Shown in pieces: positions 51,246 to 61,367 of a stretch of 64,000 nucleotides of DNA. Under the pieces are notes generated by a model that was not told the origin of the DNA, ran no database searches, and saw only the letters and a program-made list of their open reading frames with translations. Source of the DNA: Guadua angustifolia. Lineage: Eukaryota > Streptophyta > Magnoliopsida > Poales > Poaceae. The stretch's first letter is position 1. Every line of letters begins with the position of its first letter. Location: NCBI GenBank assembly GCA_036346375.1, contig CM070511.1, positions 12,462,001 through 12,526,000 on the forward strand, given 5' to 3'. The translations under genes were made by a program, and so were the position numbers.

Positions 51246-53217
51246 GAATGAATGGATGCATTGAGAGATTAATAACAAACGGTAATTGACACATTACACA
51301 TCAAACAATAGTAATTCATTAATTCAATCACTCAATTCACATAATCAGTAATTCATCCATTCATTCATCTTTGCCGAATTGGCTAGTACATAATTCATCC
51401 ATTCATATATATATATGCTCAATGTTCATTAATTAAACAGCAACATAGCTCCAATTCAATACCTGTCCAAAAGCTCAAAGTTCTGATCAACTAACCAAAC
51501 TAGGGTCAATGTCTTCCACACTGACATATCAAGTTCTCTTACAAAAGTTAACCCTACTATTAGTCTTCCACACACATCAGGTTACATGTATACAAAATGA
51601 TCATTTAGCATATATCCAATTGGTCATTCTGAACCAAAGCACACTATTGATTAGTTGTCTTCCACAAACTATAGGTTAGGAACCGCGATGTCATAATCAT
51701 GGCGTGAACACTGAACGTCATAGGTCCTTACAGTTTTGCCTGCAAAAAGAATATTTTAGTAGTTAGAAATTCCCCTTGTGAAGGAACCATGAACTAACAG
51801 GGAGGGGGAACAGAACTTTAGCAAGCATGCCCAACCATCAAATGGGATCTTTGTTGCAGCAAGAAGCAGCCAACACCCCATCTAGCAATAACAGATCAAG
51901 AAACACAAGCACAGGTATTCTAATAGATGGAATGTAGTAGTGACAATGAAGCACATGCAAATGAACTCAAAAACAAACGGAAAATCGGGAAAAAGCATAT
52001 GGAGCATCTTCAAAATTCACTTATCAATTGGACCGTTCAGTTTTGGTACAAAATAACATTGTAGAAGAGTTAGGATGGAAAATCAAATCCTTATGCTTAA
52101 ACTTGTAAACTTAAAAGGCAGAATTTCAGAGCTAATTAAGCTGTCACACGAGAGAAACATGGTACTGGAACATAAAACCGAAGCAATCCACTCCTAGTTC
52201 CATTTATCGGTCAACAATCGTAAGCTCAATAAATTACTACCGTACTAACATAGGTGTAAAACAATGGTGTGCTTATAAGCAAATTTCATCGTAAGTAGCC
52301 CCACGTAACAAACACAATAGTGGAGGAGAAAAGAAGGTGACTACCGAAATAAGCGAGGACAAAACCTTTGATATATTACATAGTTTTCCTTGACATGGAA
52401 GATGCTACTCCAACTTGTAAAGACTTGATCTTTCACCGAGCTTATCGGTGGTTTATAGAATCCTGAATTCAAATGTTCAATTCGAGACTCGATTCTCTAG
52501 CCAATGCAACATGCCCCGATCGTTGCCATCATCATCATTCCACACAAATTCAGATGGGTTCACGGCTTCCATGTCATTGACCAATTCTCAAACATTTGTG
52601 CACAATCCTAGTTGCTCACTTACCCAACACTCGTTAGACAATTATGAGCATTCGGTGGCGATAAGCCTTTGTTTGAGGAGTTGAAAAGGTGAGTAATAGC
52701 AAAAGATGGCAAGCTCGGTTGTCCAATGAATCTACTCGGAAGGAAGCTACCCCACTCCTTCAGAGAGTACTCCAAAATGGTCATCTGTCGATAACACTTT
52801 GGTTGGTGTGAATGTGCGAAATAGTGGAATTTCCAATGATGTCCAAAGACGTGAAGGATCCTGCATAACCATTAACAAATTGAGCTAATATATAATAGTC
52901 TGCTCATGATCAAATGGCGATAAGTAATTCTTAACTCTCGGTTGAATTGAATCATGCAAAAGAAGTACATTCTCGCCTTAAGCATGATTATGCAAAGCCT
53001 CGATAACATACACCATTCTATATCCTTAGGAAACAAACACCTATAGCCACTTTGCATACACCCTCCCGGACACTATGCACAAAAGCTAAACCCTTGAAGC
53101 ATGAACAACAATTACTAAATAAGCTGGAAAATCTACTAGAGAGCATAGTTGGATTTGAACTTGGGAGTATTCTTCGTTAAACCAAAACCAACAGATTTTA
53201 TGTCAATTTTGCCATTA
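51246..53217. other. CACTA-3 left interior, no gene recognised
   Basis: AT-rich sequence with short open frames only. The longest, 78 codons at 52448-52684, is Ser/Asn/His-rich and resembles nothing known to me. A captured fragment or intron remains possible. Confidence 0.5.
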
Positions 53218-53222
53218 TCCTC

Positions 53223-53993
53223 TGTTAGAACTAATCTTGATTAATTCATATGCATGTTTATATTTTCATTCATATGCATGTAGCGAACATTTGTATAGGG
53301 CCTTGCATATGTTAGTAGTGTGTGGCACTAGAAGATGCACAGGCGACGCGTGCGTCGTATACAAGTGTGGAGGCTTGAGCCGAGTGCTACCAAGAGCCGT
53401 GAGATCTTGGCAGGATGGGGTGCCAATATCTGCTCCATGAGCAAGAGGTCTTCTAGAAGTTCGCCTAGTTGCATGTTAATTAATTAGCAATGAGCGATTA
53501 CTAGTTGCATGGGTCAAGTAGTTAGCATGTGCATGCATGGGAGCAGATCGTGGTCAAGAGGATGGCGTGAGACTCGGCAGCTCGACCTTGTGATCATCTC
53601 ATGCATGGGTATTAGCGAGTAGTTCACGAGGTGGAGTACTACTTGGTCTTCTGGCTTGTAGGCACACGATCAAGTTGCATGCGAGCGTGCTCGATCAAGC
53701 GATGGAGCGGGTAGCTCATTGATCGAGTCGTGTGCGTATGCGGCCGAGGTCGGAGACGTTCTATGAATACCAGTACTCGTTTTGTTTTTCTCGGGAGAGT
53801 GATTCTCAACAATAAACAATAAGCTAGTTGCATTTGTGTCCATGCTCTTTGTTCTCTCTGTGTATCTCTTTGTGCTTGTATCCAGAGAAGGAAGAGTGTG
53901 TGCGTGTGTTTGTGATAAACATTCGAGAGAGAGAGACAGAGGGAGTGATTCCCAACATTAGAGAGAGGAGAGTTGAGTGATTCAACTCTAACA
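53223..53993 (+). repeat. 5' LTR of the gag-only element
   Basis: It starts TGTTAGAACTAATCTTGATT and ends CAACTCTAACA, with 6-bp TGTTAG/CTAACA inverted ends. The 3' half has a GA-rich run. The two LTRs differ mostly by a handful of small indels. Confidence 0.95.
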
Positions 53994-53995
53994 TT

Positions 53996-54007
53996 TGGTA
54001 TCAAAGC
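53996..54007 (+). promoter_or_regulatory. Primer-binding site of the gag-only element
   Basis: TGGTATCAAAGC, two bases after the 5' LTR, fits initiator tRNA-Met priming as usual for copia elements. Confidence 0.88.
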
Positions 54008-54014
54008 TTCAAGG

Positions 54015-54900
54015 TTATGCCGAAGATGATGCCGCGCAGTGATGCCTCGCCGAGCGGAGCCATTGTGAAGAGTGGTTTGGGTGACTCGACGACAACGACG
54101 ACGATGACAATGGAAGGCTCCGCATGCGGATGTTGACAAGGACGAACTACGCGGCATGGGCGATGAGGATGAAGTACCTCCTACGAACCAATGGCGTATG
54201 GGGCGCTGTTGATCCTGAGAAGGCATTCGAGGGCATTGATGAGAGCAAGGACCAGCTGGCCTTGACGATCATCTCTCAATCAATCGACGATGAGACGTTG
54301 CTGCGTGTCGCGGAGAAGGAGACAGCCTCCGATGTGTGGGTGGCATTGTGCTCCATGCATGTGGGCGTTGAGCGCGTCCGGGAGGCAAGGATCCAATCCT
54401 TGCGCTCGGATTTTGATAACCTTAAGATGAGTGATGCAGAGTCCGTGGATGATTTGGCGGCGAAGTTCACGACGCTTCGTTAGACGATCCGTGAACTTGG
54501 AGAAGCGATGGAAGAGAAGTACGTCGTGAAGAAGTTCTTGCGAGCCGCTTCCGTCAAGTTCATCAATGTTGCTTCGTCACTATCGCTATTCGGGACATCA
54601 ATAAGATGGCCATGGAGGAGGCTATTGGGTCATCAAGGCACATGAGGAATCGCTCAAGGGCGCGAGGCCCAAACGGAAGAGCAACTTCTCATGATAAGAG
54701 GGCATGACTCGTTGCGAGGGCGAGGTCGTGGCTATGGCATGATGCGTGGTCGTGGCCGTGGTGAAGGTTGGGATAAATCCAAGGTACAATGCTATAATTG
54801 TGAAGAGTATGGCCATTTTGCTTATGAATGTCCCGAGAAAAAGAAGGAGAAGGCATTCCTTGTCATGGCAACAAGGGACGATGAACCAACCCTCCTTTGA
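54015..54900 (+). pseudogene. gag: Gag of the gag-only element (copia type)
   Basis: The likely start is ATG 54015. A frameshift near 54115 leads into the main frame 54124-54483 (LTRTNYAAWAMRMKYLLRTN, VDPEKAFEGIDESKDQLALT, SDVWVALCSMHVGVERVREA), the retrotransposon gag domain of copia elements. A TAG at 54481-54483 (probably from CAG) and another frameshift near 54570-54690 break it. The end (54691-54900) is Arg/Gly-rich with a CCHC knuckle CYNCEEYGHFAYEC and ends TLL. The ORF stops just before the PPT; no protease or RT follows. Confidence 0.9.
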
Positions 54901-54925
54901 AGCTCTGTGAAGACTTGAGAATCAA

Positions 54926-54938
54926 GATTAGGGGGAAA
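54926..54938 (+). promoter_or_regulatory. Polypurine tract of the gag-only element
   Basis: AAGATTAGGGGGAAA stands immediately before the 3' LTR start at 54940. Confidence 0.8.
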
Positions 54939-54939
54939 T

Positions 54940-55713
54940 TGTTAGAACTAATCTTGATTAATTCATATGCATGTTTATATTTTCATTCATATGCATGTAG
55001 CGAACATTTGTATAGGGCCTTGCATATGTTAGTAGTGTGTGGCACTAGAAGATGCACAGGCGTCGCGTGCGATACGATACAAGTGTGGAGGCTTGAGCCG
55101 AGTGCTACCAAGAGCCGTGAGATCTTGGCAGGATGGGGTGCCAATATCTGCTCCATGAGCAAGAGGTCGCTACAATGAAGTTCGTCTAGTTGCATGTTAA
55201 TTAATTAGCAACAAGAGCGATTACTAGTTGCATGGGTCAAGTAGTTAGCATGTGCATGCATGGGAGCAGATCGTGGTCAAGAGGATGGCGTGAGACTCGG
55301 CAGCTCGACCTTGTGATCATCTCATGCATGGGTATTAGCAGTAGTTCACGAGTGGAGTACTACTTGGTCTTCTGGCTTGTAGGCACACGATCAAGTTGCA
55401 TGCGAACGTACTCGATCAAGCAAAGGAACGGGTAGCTCACGATCGAGTCGTGTGCGTGAACGGCGGAGGTCGAGACGTTCTATGAATACCTGTACTCGTT
55501 TTGTTTTTCTCGGGAGAGTGATTCTCAACAATAAGCGATAAGCTAGTTGCATTTGTGTCCATGCTCTTTGTTCTCTCCTGTGTATCTCTTTGTGCTTGTA
55601 TCCAGAGAAGGAAGAGTGTGTGCGTGTGTTTGTGATAAACATTCGAGAGAGAGAGACAGAGGGAGTGATTCCCAACATTAGAGAGAGGAGAGTTGAGTGA
55701 TTCAACTCTAACA
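54940..55713 (+). repeat. 3' LTR of the gag-only element
   Basis: 774 bp, collinear with 53223-53993, starting TGTTAGAACTAATC and ending CAACTCTAACA, followed by the duplication copy TCCTC. Confidence 0.95.
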
Positions 55714-55718
55714 TCCTC

Positions 55719-56049
55719 TAAATCAATAATATTGCCAATGCCCTTCTTTAGCATTTAAACATCATAATAGCGAAGCATTCAAGCTTATACTAGAGCCAGA
55801 TAATAGCTCATACTCATCACACAACAACTTAGCAAACAAACATACAGAAACAATAGACAAATGTCATCCAACTTGAAAATGAAAAATAACCACCTCCAAT
55901 TGAACCCTCCAGTAACTGACATGCATATACCTCGACCAGGATCTAACCCATACTCACAATCAAATTGAGCAAGAACCACAGCACAAGCATTTCAACTTAA
56001 ATGTCAGCTAATGTACAACTCTTGCTAGTAATCACAGATAAATAGGAAA
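55719..56049. other. CACTA-3 interior between the nested element and the GC-rich block
   Basis: AT-rich sequence; I see no gene or repeat. Confidence 0.5.
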
Positions 56050-56760
56050 TCAATCTAATGAAGGTTTGGAAACAAGAATTAATGGTACACTAGTATTTCG
56101 CAAGAAGAGTTGGATACTTAGCTTGGGCGCTAGCAGTAGCCGAGCCGTAGTTGAAGGGGTTGAGGCTGTCGGTGCCGTGCTGTGTGCTGAGATGGCTACT
56201 GCGCCGCCAGAACTGAGGGGGCCGGTGGTTTTGGGTGTCGGTGCTAGGGCCGAACCCCGCGACCTAGGGTGGAATCGAATGGAAAAGAAAAGGGGAATGA
56301 GTAGAATAAAAAGGAAGAAGTAAAGAGGGTGAGTATTAGAGAGAGAGGCAAGGGGAAGACCTGTAGCTCGGGCTCGAGCGCGACTGGGAGGCGGCGATGT
56401 GCGGCAGATCCGGGTAGGTGCAGGTGGCGTCGCCCGGCGCAGAAGGAGGCGGTAGCGTCGTGCGCGAGAGAGTGCGAGGAGGAGGCGACTGAGGGGTGCC
56501 GGTGCCGGGGGAGACCACCAGGACGGTGGATCTGGTGGCGCTCCACGCATAGAAGGCGGCGACCGTCTCAGTGGAGAGGCGCAGGCGGCGGCTTCCGGTG
56601 TAGGGAGAGGGCCGGAGCAGGCAGCGGTTGCGAGAGAGCTAGGCTCTGGTGTGATCCGCGAAGAGGAGAAGAAGATGAGGCCGAGAAAGAGAGGGAATAG
56701 AGGAGTAGCGACAGCGGCTAGGTGTAGGAGAGGAGAGAAGGGATGCAGTAGATTTAGGGT
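56050..56760 (-). other. GC-rich block in CACTA-3, possible leader exon
   Basis: On the minus strand this is a CT-rich stretch (about 56690-56760) followed by a GC-rich region with an open frame of 166 codons (56550-56050; MRGAPPDPPSWWSPPAPAPL). The frame is low-complexity (Pro, Ser, Arg, Leu) and may be an artefact of composition. The position and order mirror CACTA-2 (1113-1640). A promoter or leader role by analogy with Spm/En is inference. Confidence 0.35.
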
Positions 56761-57339
56761 TAAGGGGAATCAGTCGGGCTGGCTAGACCAAAAGAAAACC
56801 GGACTGGCAAAAAAATGATAAAATAAACTAAAGCAATTATATATATAATATTAGTAAATAAATAAATAGTAAGAATAAGCATAAATAATAAGATAAGAAA
56901 ATGAAAATAAATAAATATCTATATATCAACTGGGTTCAAAAATGAAAGTAAAATAGATCTAGAAAAAGTAAAAGATAAACATTTCATTTCTCTAAATTAA
57001 TTCAAATAAAAACATTTAGCCAAAACATCCGATGCACAAAACTTACCATATGACGATTTATGTCTTAATTTAATTAAATCCAAATAATTTTTGCATCTTG
57101 AATTCGTAACAAAACACTTTAAAAACTCAAAATCACACATGTTTTGTGTAGTAGATTTCTATTTGATTTTTCCATCTGATTTCTTTTTGTCCTTATTAAA
57201 AGTTGTTATTTGCTATATTTTTATCGAGCTACGCGTAGACTTCGACGTTCCAGAGTCTGCCACGGCTCAGTGAAAGTTTTCATTTGGTTATTTAAGAATA
57301 TATCATTTTTATCATGTACCCAATATTGCCGGCATTTAA
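56761..57339. other. CACTA-3 right spacer, AT-rich
   Basis: Very AT-rich spacer (runs of AAATAA and TATATA) between the GC-rich block and the terminal repeats. No gene is seen. Confidence 0.6.
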
Positions 57340-57565
57340 TCTGCTGCCACACCTTTACCGTCAGATAGTTTGACCTAGAAAATGAGAATCGCCGACACAT
57401 AGTGTGTCCCTACATATCAAAATAATTTCCAATGCACCATCTGACCCTAAAAGTATTATTGCCGACAGTTAGTCCGTCACCAAGTTTTAGCGACAGATAG
57501 TTGGTCGGTAATTATGTATTATTGCCAACTGATGTCTGACGCTAATTTGGTGTCATGGTGTAGTG
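57340..57565. repeat. Right subterminal repeats of CACTA-3
   Basis: TGCCGGCATTT, CCGTCAGATAGTTTG, GCCGACAGTTAGT and GCGACAGATAGTTGG are degenerate copies of the left-end motif GCCGACAGATA. They run to the terminus CATGGTGTAGTG. Confidence 0.85.
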
Positions 57566-57568
57566 TGT

Positions 57569-57665
57569 TGGTAGGGTGTTGACTTTGCCCACGACCTCTG
57601 CGACGACCAATACCACTGCTACCAGCTCCAACATCACCATGGCCTCTGCTACGAGTATTCACCAT
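57569..57665 (-). pseudogene. gag: Element F gag N-terminus
   Basis: ATG at 57665-57663 starts MVNTRSRGHGDVGAGSSGIG, a basic, Gly/Arg-rich gag start. The frame reaches the CACTA-3 insertion after PTNT and continues in frame at 50896 (INPSPDKEP). Confidence 0.88.
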
Positions 57666-57920
57666 CTGGAATTGAGAATGGGAAAAACACAAGGAAAGAG
57701 GGAAAACAAAGTTAAGAAAATAGGGGAAACTAAGCAATCATCCCACACCAGGACAAGGACAACACCATAGAAAGAAACACCAATAGAAATCTCATATAAA
57801 ACAAAAGCTTTTGGCAAGATGGCTATATCACAAGTGCATAAAGCACGATACAGTCCATCACACGAATTATTCAATATTCTAGCGTAAACAACCACAAGAT
57901 TCTACTGACAAAGACTGAAA

Positions 57921-58790
57921 CTAACTACTCCCTTCACCCTCCTCAGGAACACGAGGGGAAGGATCCTCCTCACTAGGCTTATCACTGCTGATGTAGACCC
58001 CTCCTGCAACGTGAGATGGCCCTGGCTCTCCAAGAGCAACCCGGAATCCTAGATAAGGCTCAGTCGATGCCTTAGAATGCTCCACTACTGGGCATATTGA
58101 CTTGCGCGCTGTAAGCCTGGTTAACGGGCCACTATGATGCTTGACCATCGGGGTGTCTAGGGTCAACCCTCGAGGTGGAAGGTCCTCTTGGACAGGGGGT
58201 GGCGGGGGTGGTGCTGGCTACTGTGCCTCTTGCAGTGCTTCCTTCATCTTGGAAATCTCTAGTCTGGCTGCAGCAAGGTCCTTTTGAGCATCCCAAAGCT
58301 CAAGATACATGTGGATATAGGCCTCATCCTACGCCCGGATGAGTGATCCCATTTGCACAATGGTGGGGTCCGACTCCTCTAAACTCCTGAACCGGTTGTA
58401 CCTCTCCCCCTCCTGAAGATAGGGAAAAAATCGGTACGGAGTGTCATCCAGCTGGTCACGATAGATCTTGCCCAAATGAATGAGATCCTATCTTGCAACA
58501 TCCTGCATAGCATCACCAAGCTTCTGCCGCTCCATTGTGATGTAATGAGGGCAGTCACCCTCCTGGTGCCCCTTGGAAAAAATGAGCAGCTCACCCTCCA
58601 CATGTTTATGCCATAACCAGCAACAGAAAGGCAACGATACTCCGGGCGATGGGTGTAGCCTAGCTCCTGAAGCATCAAAGACAGCTCCTCACAAAAACCT
58701 CCTTCCTTCTCGACGAACGAGGCATAGCAAGGCATCTGCGAAATTTTGAAACAAGGCAAGATCAGTAAAACATTTTAGATAAAAGATAAG
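57921..58790 (-). pseudogene. Element F pre-gag leader ORF, broken
   Basis: On the minus strand between PBS and gag, a frame from 58759 reads LQELGYTHRPEYRCLSVAGY and NMWRVSCSFFPRGTRR, then shifts. A coiled-coil piece (YLELWDAQKDLAAARLEISK) lies near 58230-58310, and a final frame (58166-57921) ends DKPSEEDPSPRVPEEGEGSS. The order compact N-domain, coiled coil, acidic/Pro-rich tail parallels the leader ORF of element D: EYAVYGRAIGPG and RPEYRCLSVAGYG occupy the same place, and ELWETRARL aligns with ELWDAQKDL. Function unknown. Confidence 0.55.
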
Positions 58791-58911
58791 ACAAAAGAAA
58801 GATGCTAAGATAGAAAAGATTGAAGCAAGGAACTTAGAAGTTCATAAATATATTTTTATATAAATAATCATATTTAAGGCTTTGCCATCTTGCTAGGTTA
58901 CGTTCTACAGT

Positions 58912-58927
58912 CTTGGATCTGATACCA
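58912..58927 (-). promoter_or_regulatory. Element F primer-binding site
   Basis: The minus strand reads TGGTATCAGATCCAAG three bases from the LTR, matching initiator tRNA-Met priming. Confidence 0.88.
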
Positions 58928-58930
58928 TTC

Positions 58931-59865
58931 TATCGGAACCCGTAGAAAGGATTCGGGCTTCCGCTGTGTTTACCTATACTAGTCCCTAGATCAATAGCTA
59001 GTACACACAGATCATAACAGTATGGACCATAAACATGTGATAATTAAAAAGTATTACAAAGTACCGGCCAACATGGCTCAATATTACAAAAGTTGGACCC
59101 GAAGGTCATACAGCTGCGGAAACATAAAACTGGCAAATAAACTTGACGGAATGAAGTCCGAAACACCACAGGCAAAGACTGGAGAAAATGCGACCCTAGA
59201 CGTCTTGAAAATCTTCCTCTTCAAATCCTTCATCGCAGATGTTGAAAGGTGGGTTGCAGGCTATTGGATAGCTATCCCTGATCTCCTACTTTGCTTTATG
59301 GAATAAGCACCCCCGCAATGAAAAGCGAGGGTGAGTATGCAACATACTTAACAAGTCCGGAAAGAAATGCAGTATGTAGTTTAATTCAAGGGAGGGCATT
59401 GGTTAATTTGCAAAAAGCCAATTTTTAAGATTTTATCCTAGAATTTTGAAGAGCAGTTTTCAAAGATATTTTCTTTTAAGAAATAAGAGTTTCAAACTTT
59501 TCAGGACACGACTTCAACCGTGGCAAAAGAAAACATAGACCAACTCACGGCATCGAGCATGGTTTTATTTTAAGAATACTTTTCCACAGCACCAACCGTG
59601 GTTTTCTTTTGAAATCTTTTCATCATGGCTCCAACCACGGACTTTTATCAAACCAAAACATTCACGGCTCCAACCGTGCTTCATTTTATAAAAAATCTGA
59701 TTTTGAAACCAAATAGGGGAAATCTACCATGTGACAGCGCCCTTTGTCCACCCTTGACCGTGGGCATGGCTATTCGAATAGTTTGTTTGCTCTGCAGAGT
59801 TTGCACGTTTTACTCGCGAGGGATATTTCACTCTTTTTGGTCATACACTTCCTTTGGCATATAAC
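58931..59865 (-). repeat. Element F 5' LTR, truncated at its outer part
   Basis: Beginning TATCGGAACCCG on the plus strand (family start TGTCGG), it shares with the solo LTR at 40231 the landmarks ACTAGTCC, TATTCGAATAGTTTG, CTCTGCAGAG and ACACTTCCTTTGG in the same order and orientation. After about 935 bp it is replaced by element G at about 59866; more than 2 kb of LTR is missing. It contains five degenerate copies of CACGGCTCCAACCGTG at 59507-59679. Confidence 0.82.
59507..59679. repeat. Five degenerate palindromes in the F LTR
   Basis: Copies of CACGGCTCCAACCGTG, with CACGG and CCGTG forming an inverted repeat, occur at about 59507, 59556, 59586, 59625 and 59663, spaced roughly 30-50 bp. 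Confidence 0.7.
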
Positions 59866-59879
59866 CCCAGATGAAGATG

Positions 59880-61069
59880 TCGCCGCTTCGGGCGTGCTTG
59901 GCGAAGTGGCGGAAGCGGCGACAGCAAAAATTAGGCTCCCGGTGTGGACCCTCTTGGGGTCTGTGCCCGAAGCGTCCGGAGTGATCGGCCATTTGCCTGC
60001 GCTCCGGTCGGCGGCCCGAGGCTGGTCCCTGATCACCAAGGGGTCGCGGGCCGACACCACGGCGGGACCAGTGGAGTCCATCGCCGGGAAAGATTGGATG
60101 ATTTGGAGGCGTTCTGAGGACTCCAGATCACAGAGCGGTCGGGCCTCAGCTAGAAATTCCAGGCCGCTCAGCATCGGCAGAATCAGCACAGATAACCACC
60201 GGGAGAGGGCAGCACCATTCAGGTTTCCCTCACCTTGTGCCAAAAGAAGACAGGAGCATTAGATGACAAAGACTGCGAAGAAGAATATGCATTCAAGAAG
60301 AAGAGTAAGAAGACTTACTACCTGGGTACATGCGCGTCATGTCATCGTCCCTTGTATACTGCCATGCAGGGCGGGTGCGACGACGCAGGGGGCTGATCCT
60401 CCGAGCCACAAAGTCTCGGATACCAGCGCCCCAATCAGACCGACGCCCCGCAACCGATCGATGCGGGCCACCATCGCCAGGAGCTCTGCCGTCTCCTCGA
60501 CGGCCGAGCTCCAACTCTCGCGGGCTACCACCCGCGCGCAAGGTACTCCAACAAGGTTGACCCCGCTGTCGTCGCCGACATAGAGCCAATCGCTCCGGCA
60601 GTTCTTCCAGTTGGAGCGTGGCTGGAAGGGAATGTAGCAGGGGGTCGACCCATCATGGAGGCGGAAGTGGCAACTCCCTGCGACCCCACTATCGGGAGTG
60701 ATGCGATAGGTGATGAAGTAGCGAAAGAGGGGAAGATTGGGCATTACCCCCACGAACATCTCGCAGAGGTAAGCGAAGGCGGAAAGAAGGACGATGGAGT
60801 TAGGGGAAAGATGAAGGTGGTGGATCTCGTAGAAATGGAGGACGGTGAGGAAGAATTCAGAGAATGGCAGCACCAGGCCTGCCATAAGCCCCAAGGTGAA
60901 GACGATAATCTCCCCTAGCTCGCAAGATGGGACGGCCGTCCCTTGCCGAGGGCGAAGGGTGCCCTCAGGTGCCACCTTGCCGAGGGCGAAGGGTGCCCTC
61001 AGGTGCCATCCTGGTGACGAAGTCCACCCGGCTCTGGCCGACGGTGGAAGAGAGAAGAGGCTGCACCAT
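59880..61069 (-). pseudogene. Element G antisense gene (putative gypsy type transposon domain)
   Basis: Likely start ATG at 61069-61067 (MVQPLLSSTVGQSRVDFVTR), about 100 bp after a TATA box. A 34-bp tandem duplication (60941-61008) shifts the frame. The domain then reads ELGEIIVFTLGLMAGLVLPF, LHLSPNSIVLLSAFAYLCEM, FVGVMPNLPLFRYFITYRI and SDWLYVGDDSGVNLV, matching the family pattern better than C or B. A second exon (about 60243-59880) reads LEFLAEARPLCDLESSERLQ and ends within an Ala/Ser-rich stretch at the truncation. The long coiled coil of B and C is not seen. Function unknown. Confidence 0.75.
60941..61008. repeat. Perfect 34-bp tandem duplication
   Basis: The unit CCTTGCCGAGGGCGAAGGGT plus 14 bp occurs twice without a gap (60941-60974 and 60975-61008). 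As 34 is not a multiple of three it disrupts the antisense gene. Confidence 0.92.
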
Positions 61070-61166
61070 CGTAGCAGGAGCGAAATTTTTCAAGCAAAGG
61101 AGGCGAAAAAGCAAAGGGCAAGATGTGAAGAAGATCAGAAGGCGTGAGCCATTGAGTGGGTGTGTG

Positions 61167-61178
61167 CATATATATAGA
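61167..61178 (-). promoter_or_regulatory. TATA box of the element G antisense gene
   Basis: TCTATATATATG on the minus strand lies about 100 bp upstream of the proposed start at 61069, followed by a CT-rich leader. The spacing matches the TATA box of the element C antisense gene. Confidence 0.55.
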
Positions 61179-61349
61179 AACCCCACGAAGATGGTTCACG
61201 AACAGGCAAAAGGCGCGGCGTTTCGGGTCCTAAGAAAAATCGGCGGAAGTGGGGAGGACCGAAGCGGTTGCGTGCGCAGAGGTGGTGGGCCCATCCAGGA
61301 ATGCACCGGCATTAAATAAGGTCTGAAAAGCAACTGGCGCACGTTCCAG

Positions 61350-61367
61350 GATGGCCCCGGGGGCTAC
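61350..61367 (+). promoter_or_regulatory. Element G polypurine tract
   Basis: GATGGCCCCGGGGGCTAC precedes the LTR start TGTCGGTG at 61368. It resembles the PPTs of C and B and fixes the orientation as plus. Confidence 0.75.

Larger units (their letters stand above)
53223..55713 (+). mobile_element. Gag-only LTR element of Ty1/copia type (TR-GAG-like)
   Basis: Two LTRs of 771 and 774 bp (53223-53993 and 54940-55713) flank an interior of about 950 bp. The element is bounded by the duplication TCCTC (53218-53222 and 55714-55718). A tRNA-Met PBS follows the first LTR, a polypurine tract precedes the second, and the interior encodes only a gag. Non-autonomous elements of this build are known as TR-GAG elements and must borrow protease, RT and integrase from related copia elements. 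It is nested in CACTA-3. Confidence 0.93.
50900..57565. mobile_element. CACTA-3, a CACTA transposon
   Basis: The termini are CACTACACCATGCCCC at 50900 and CACTACACCATGACACC read inward from 57565. The 3-bp duplication TGT is at 50897-50899 and 57566-57568. Removing the element and one TGT rejoins F gag in frame. Total length is 6666 bp, of which 2.5 kb is a nested gag-only retroelement. No transposase is recognised, so it is likely non-autonomous. Confidence 0.95.
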
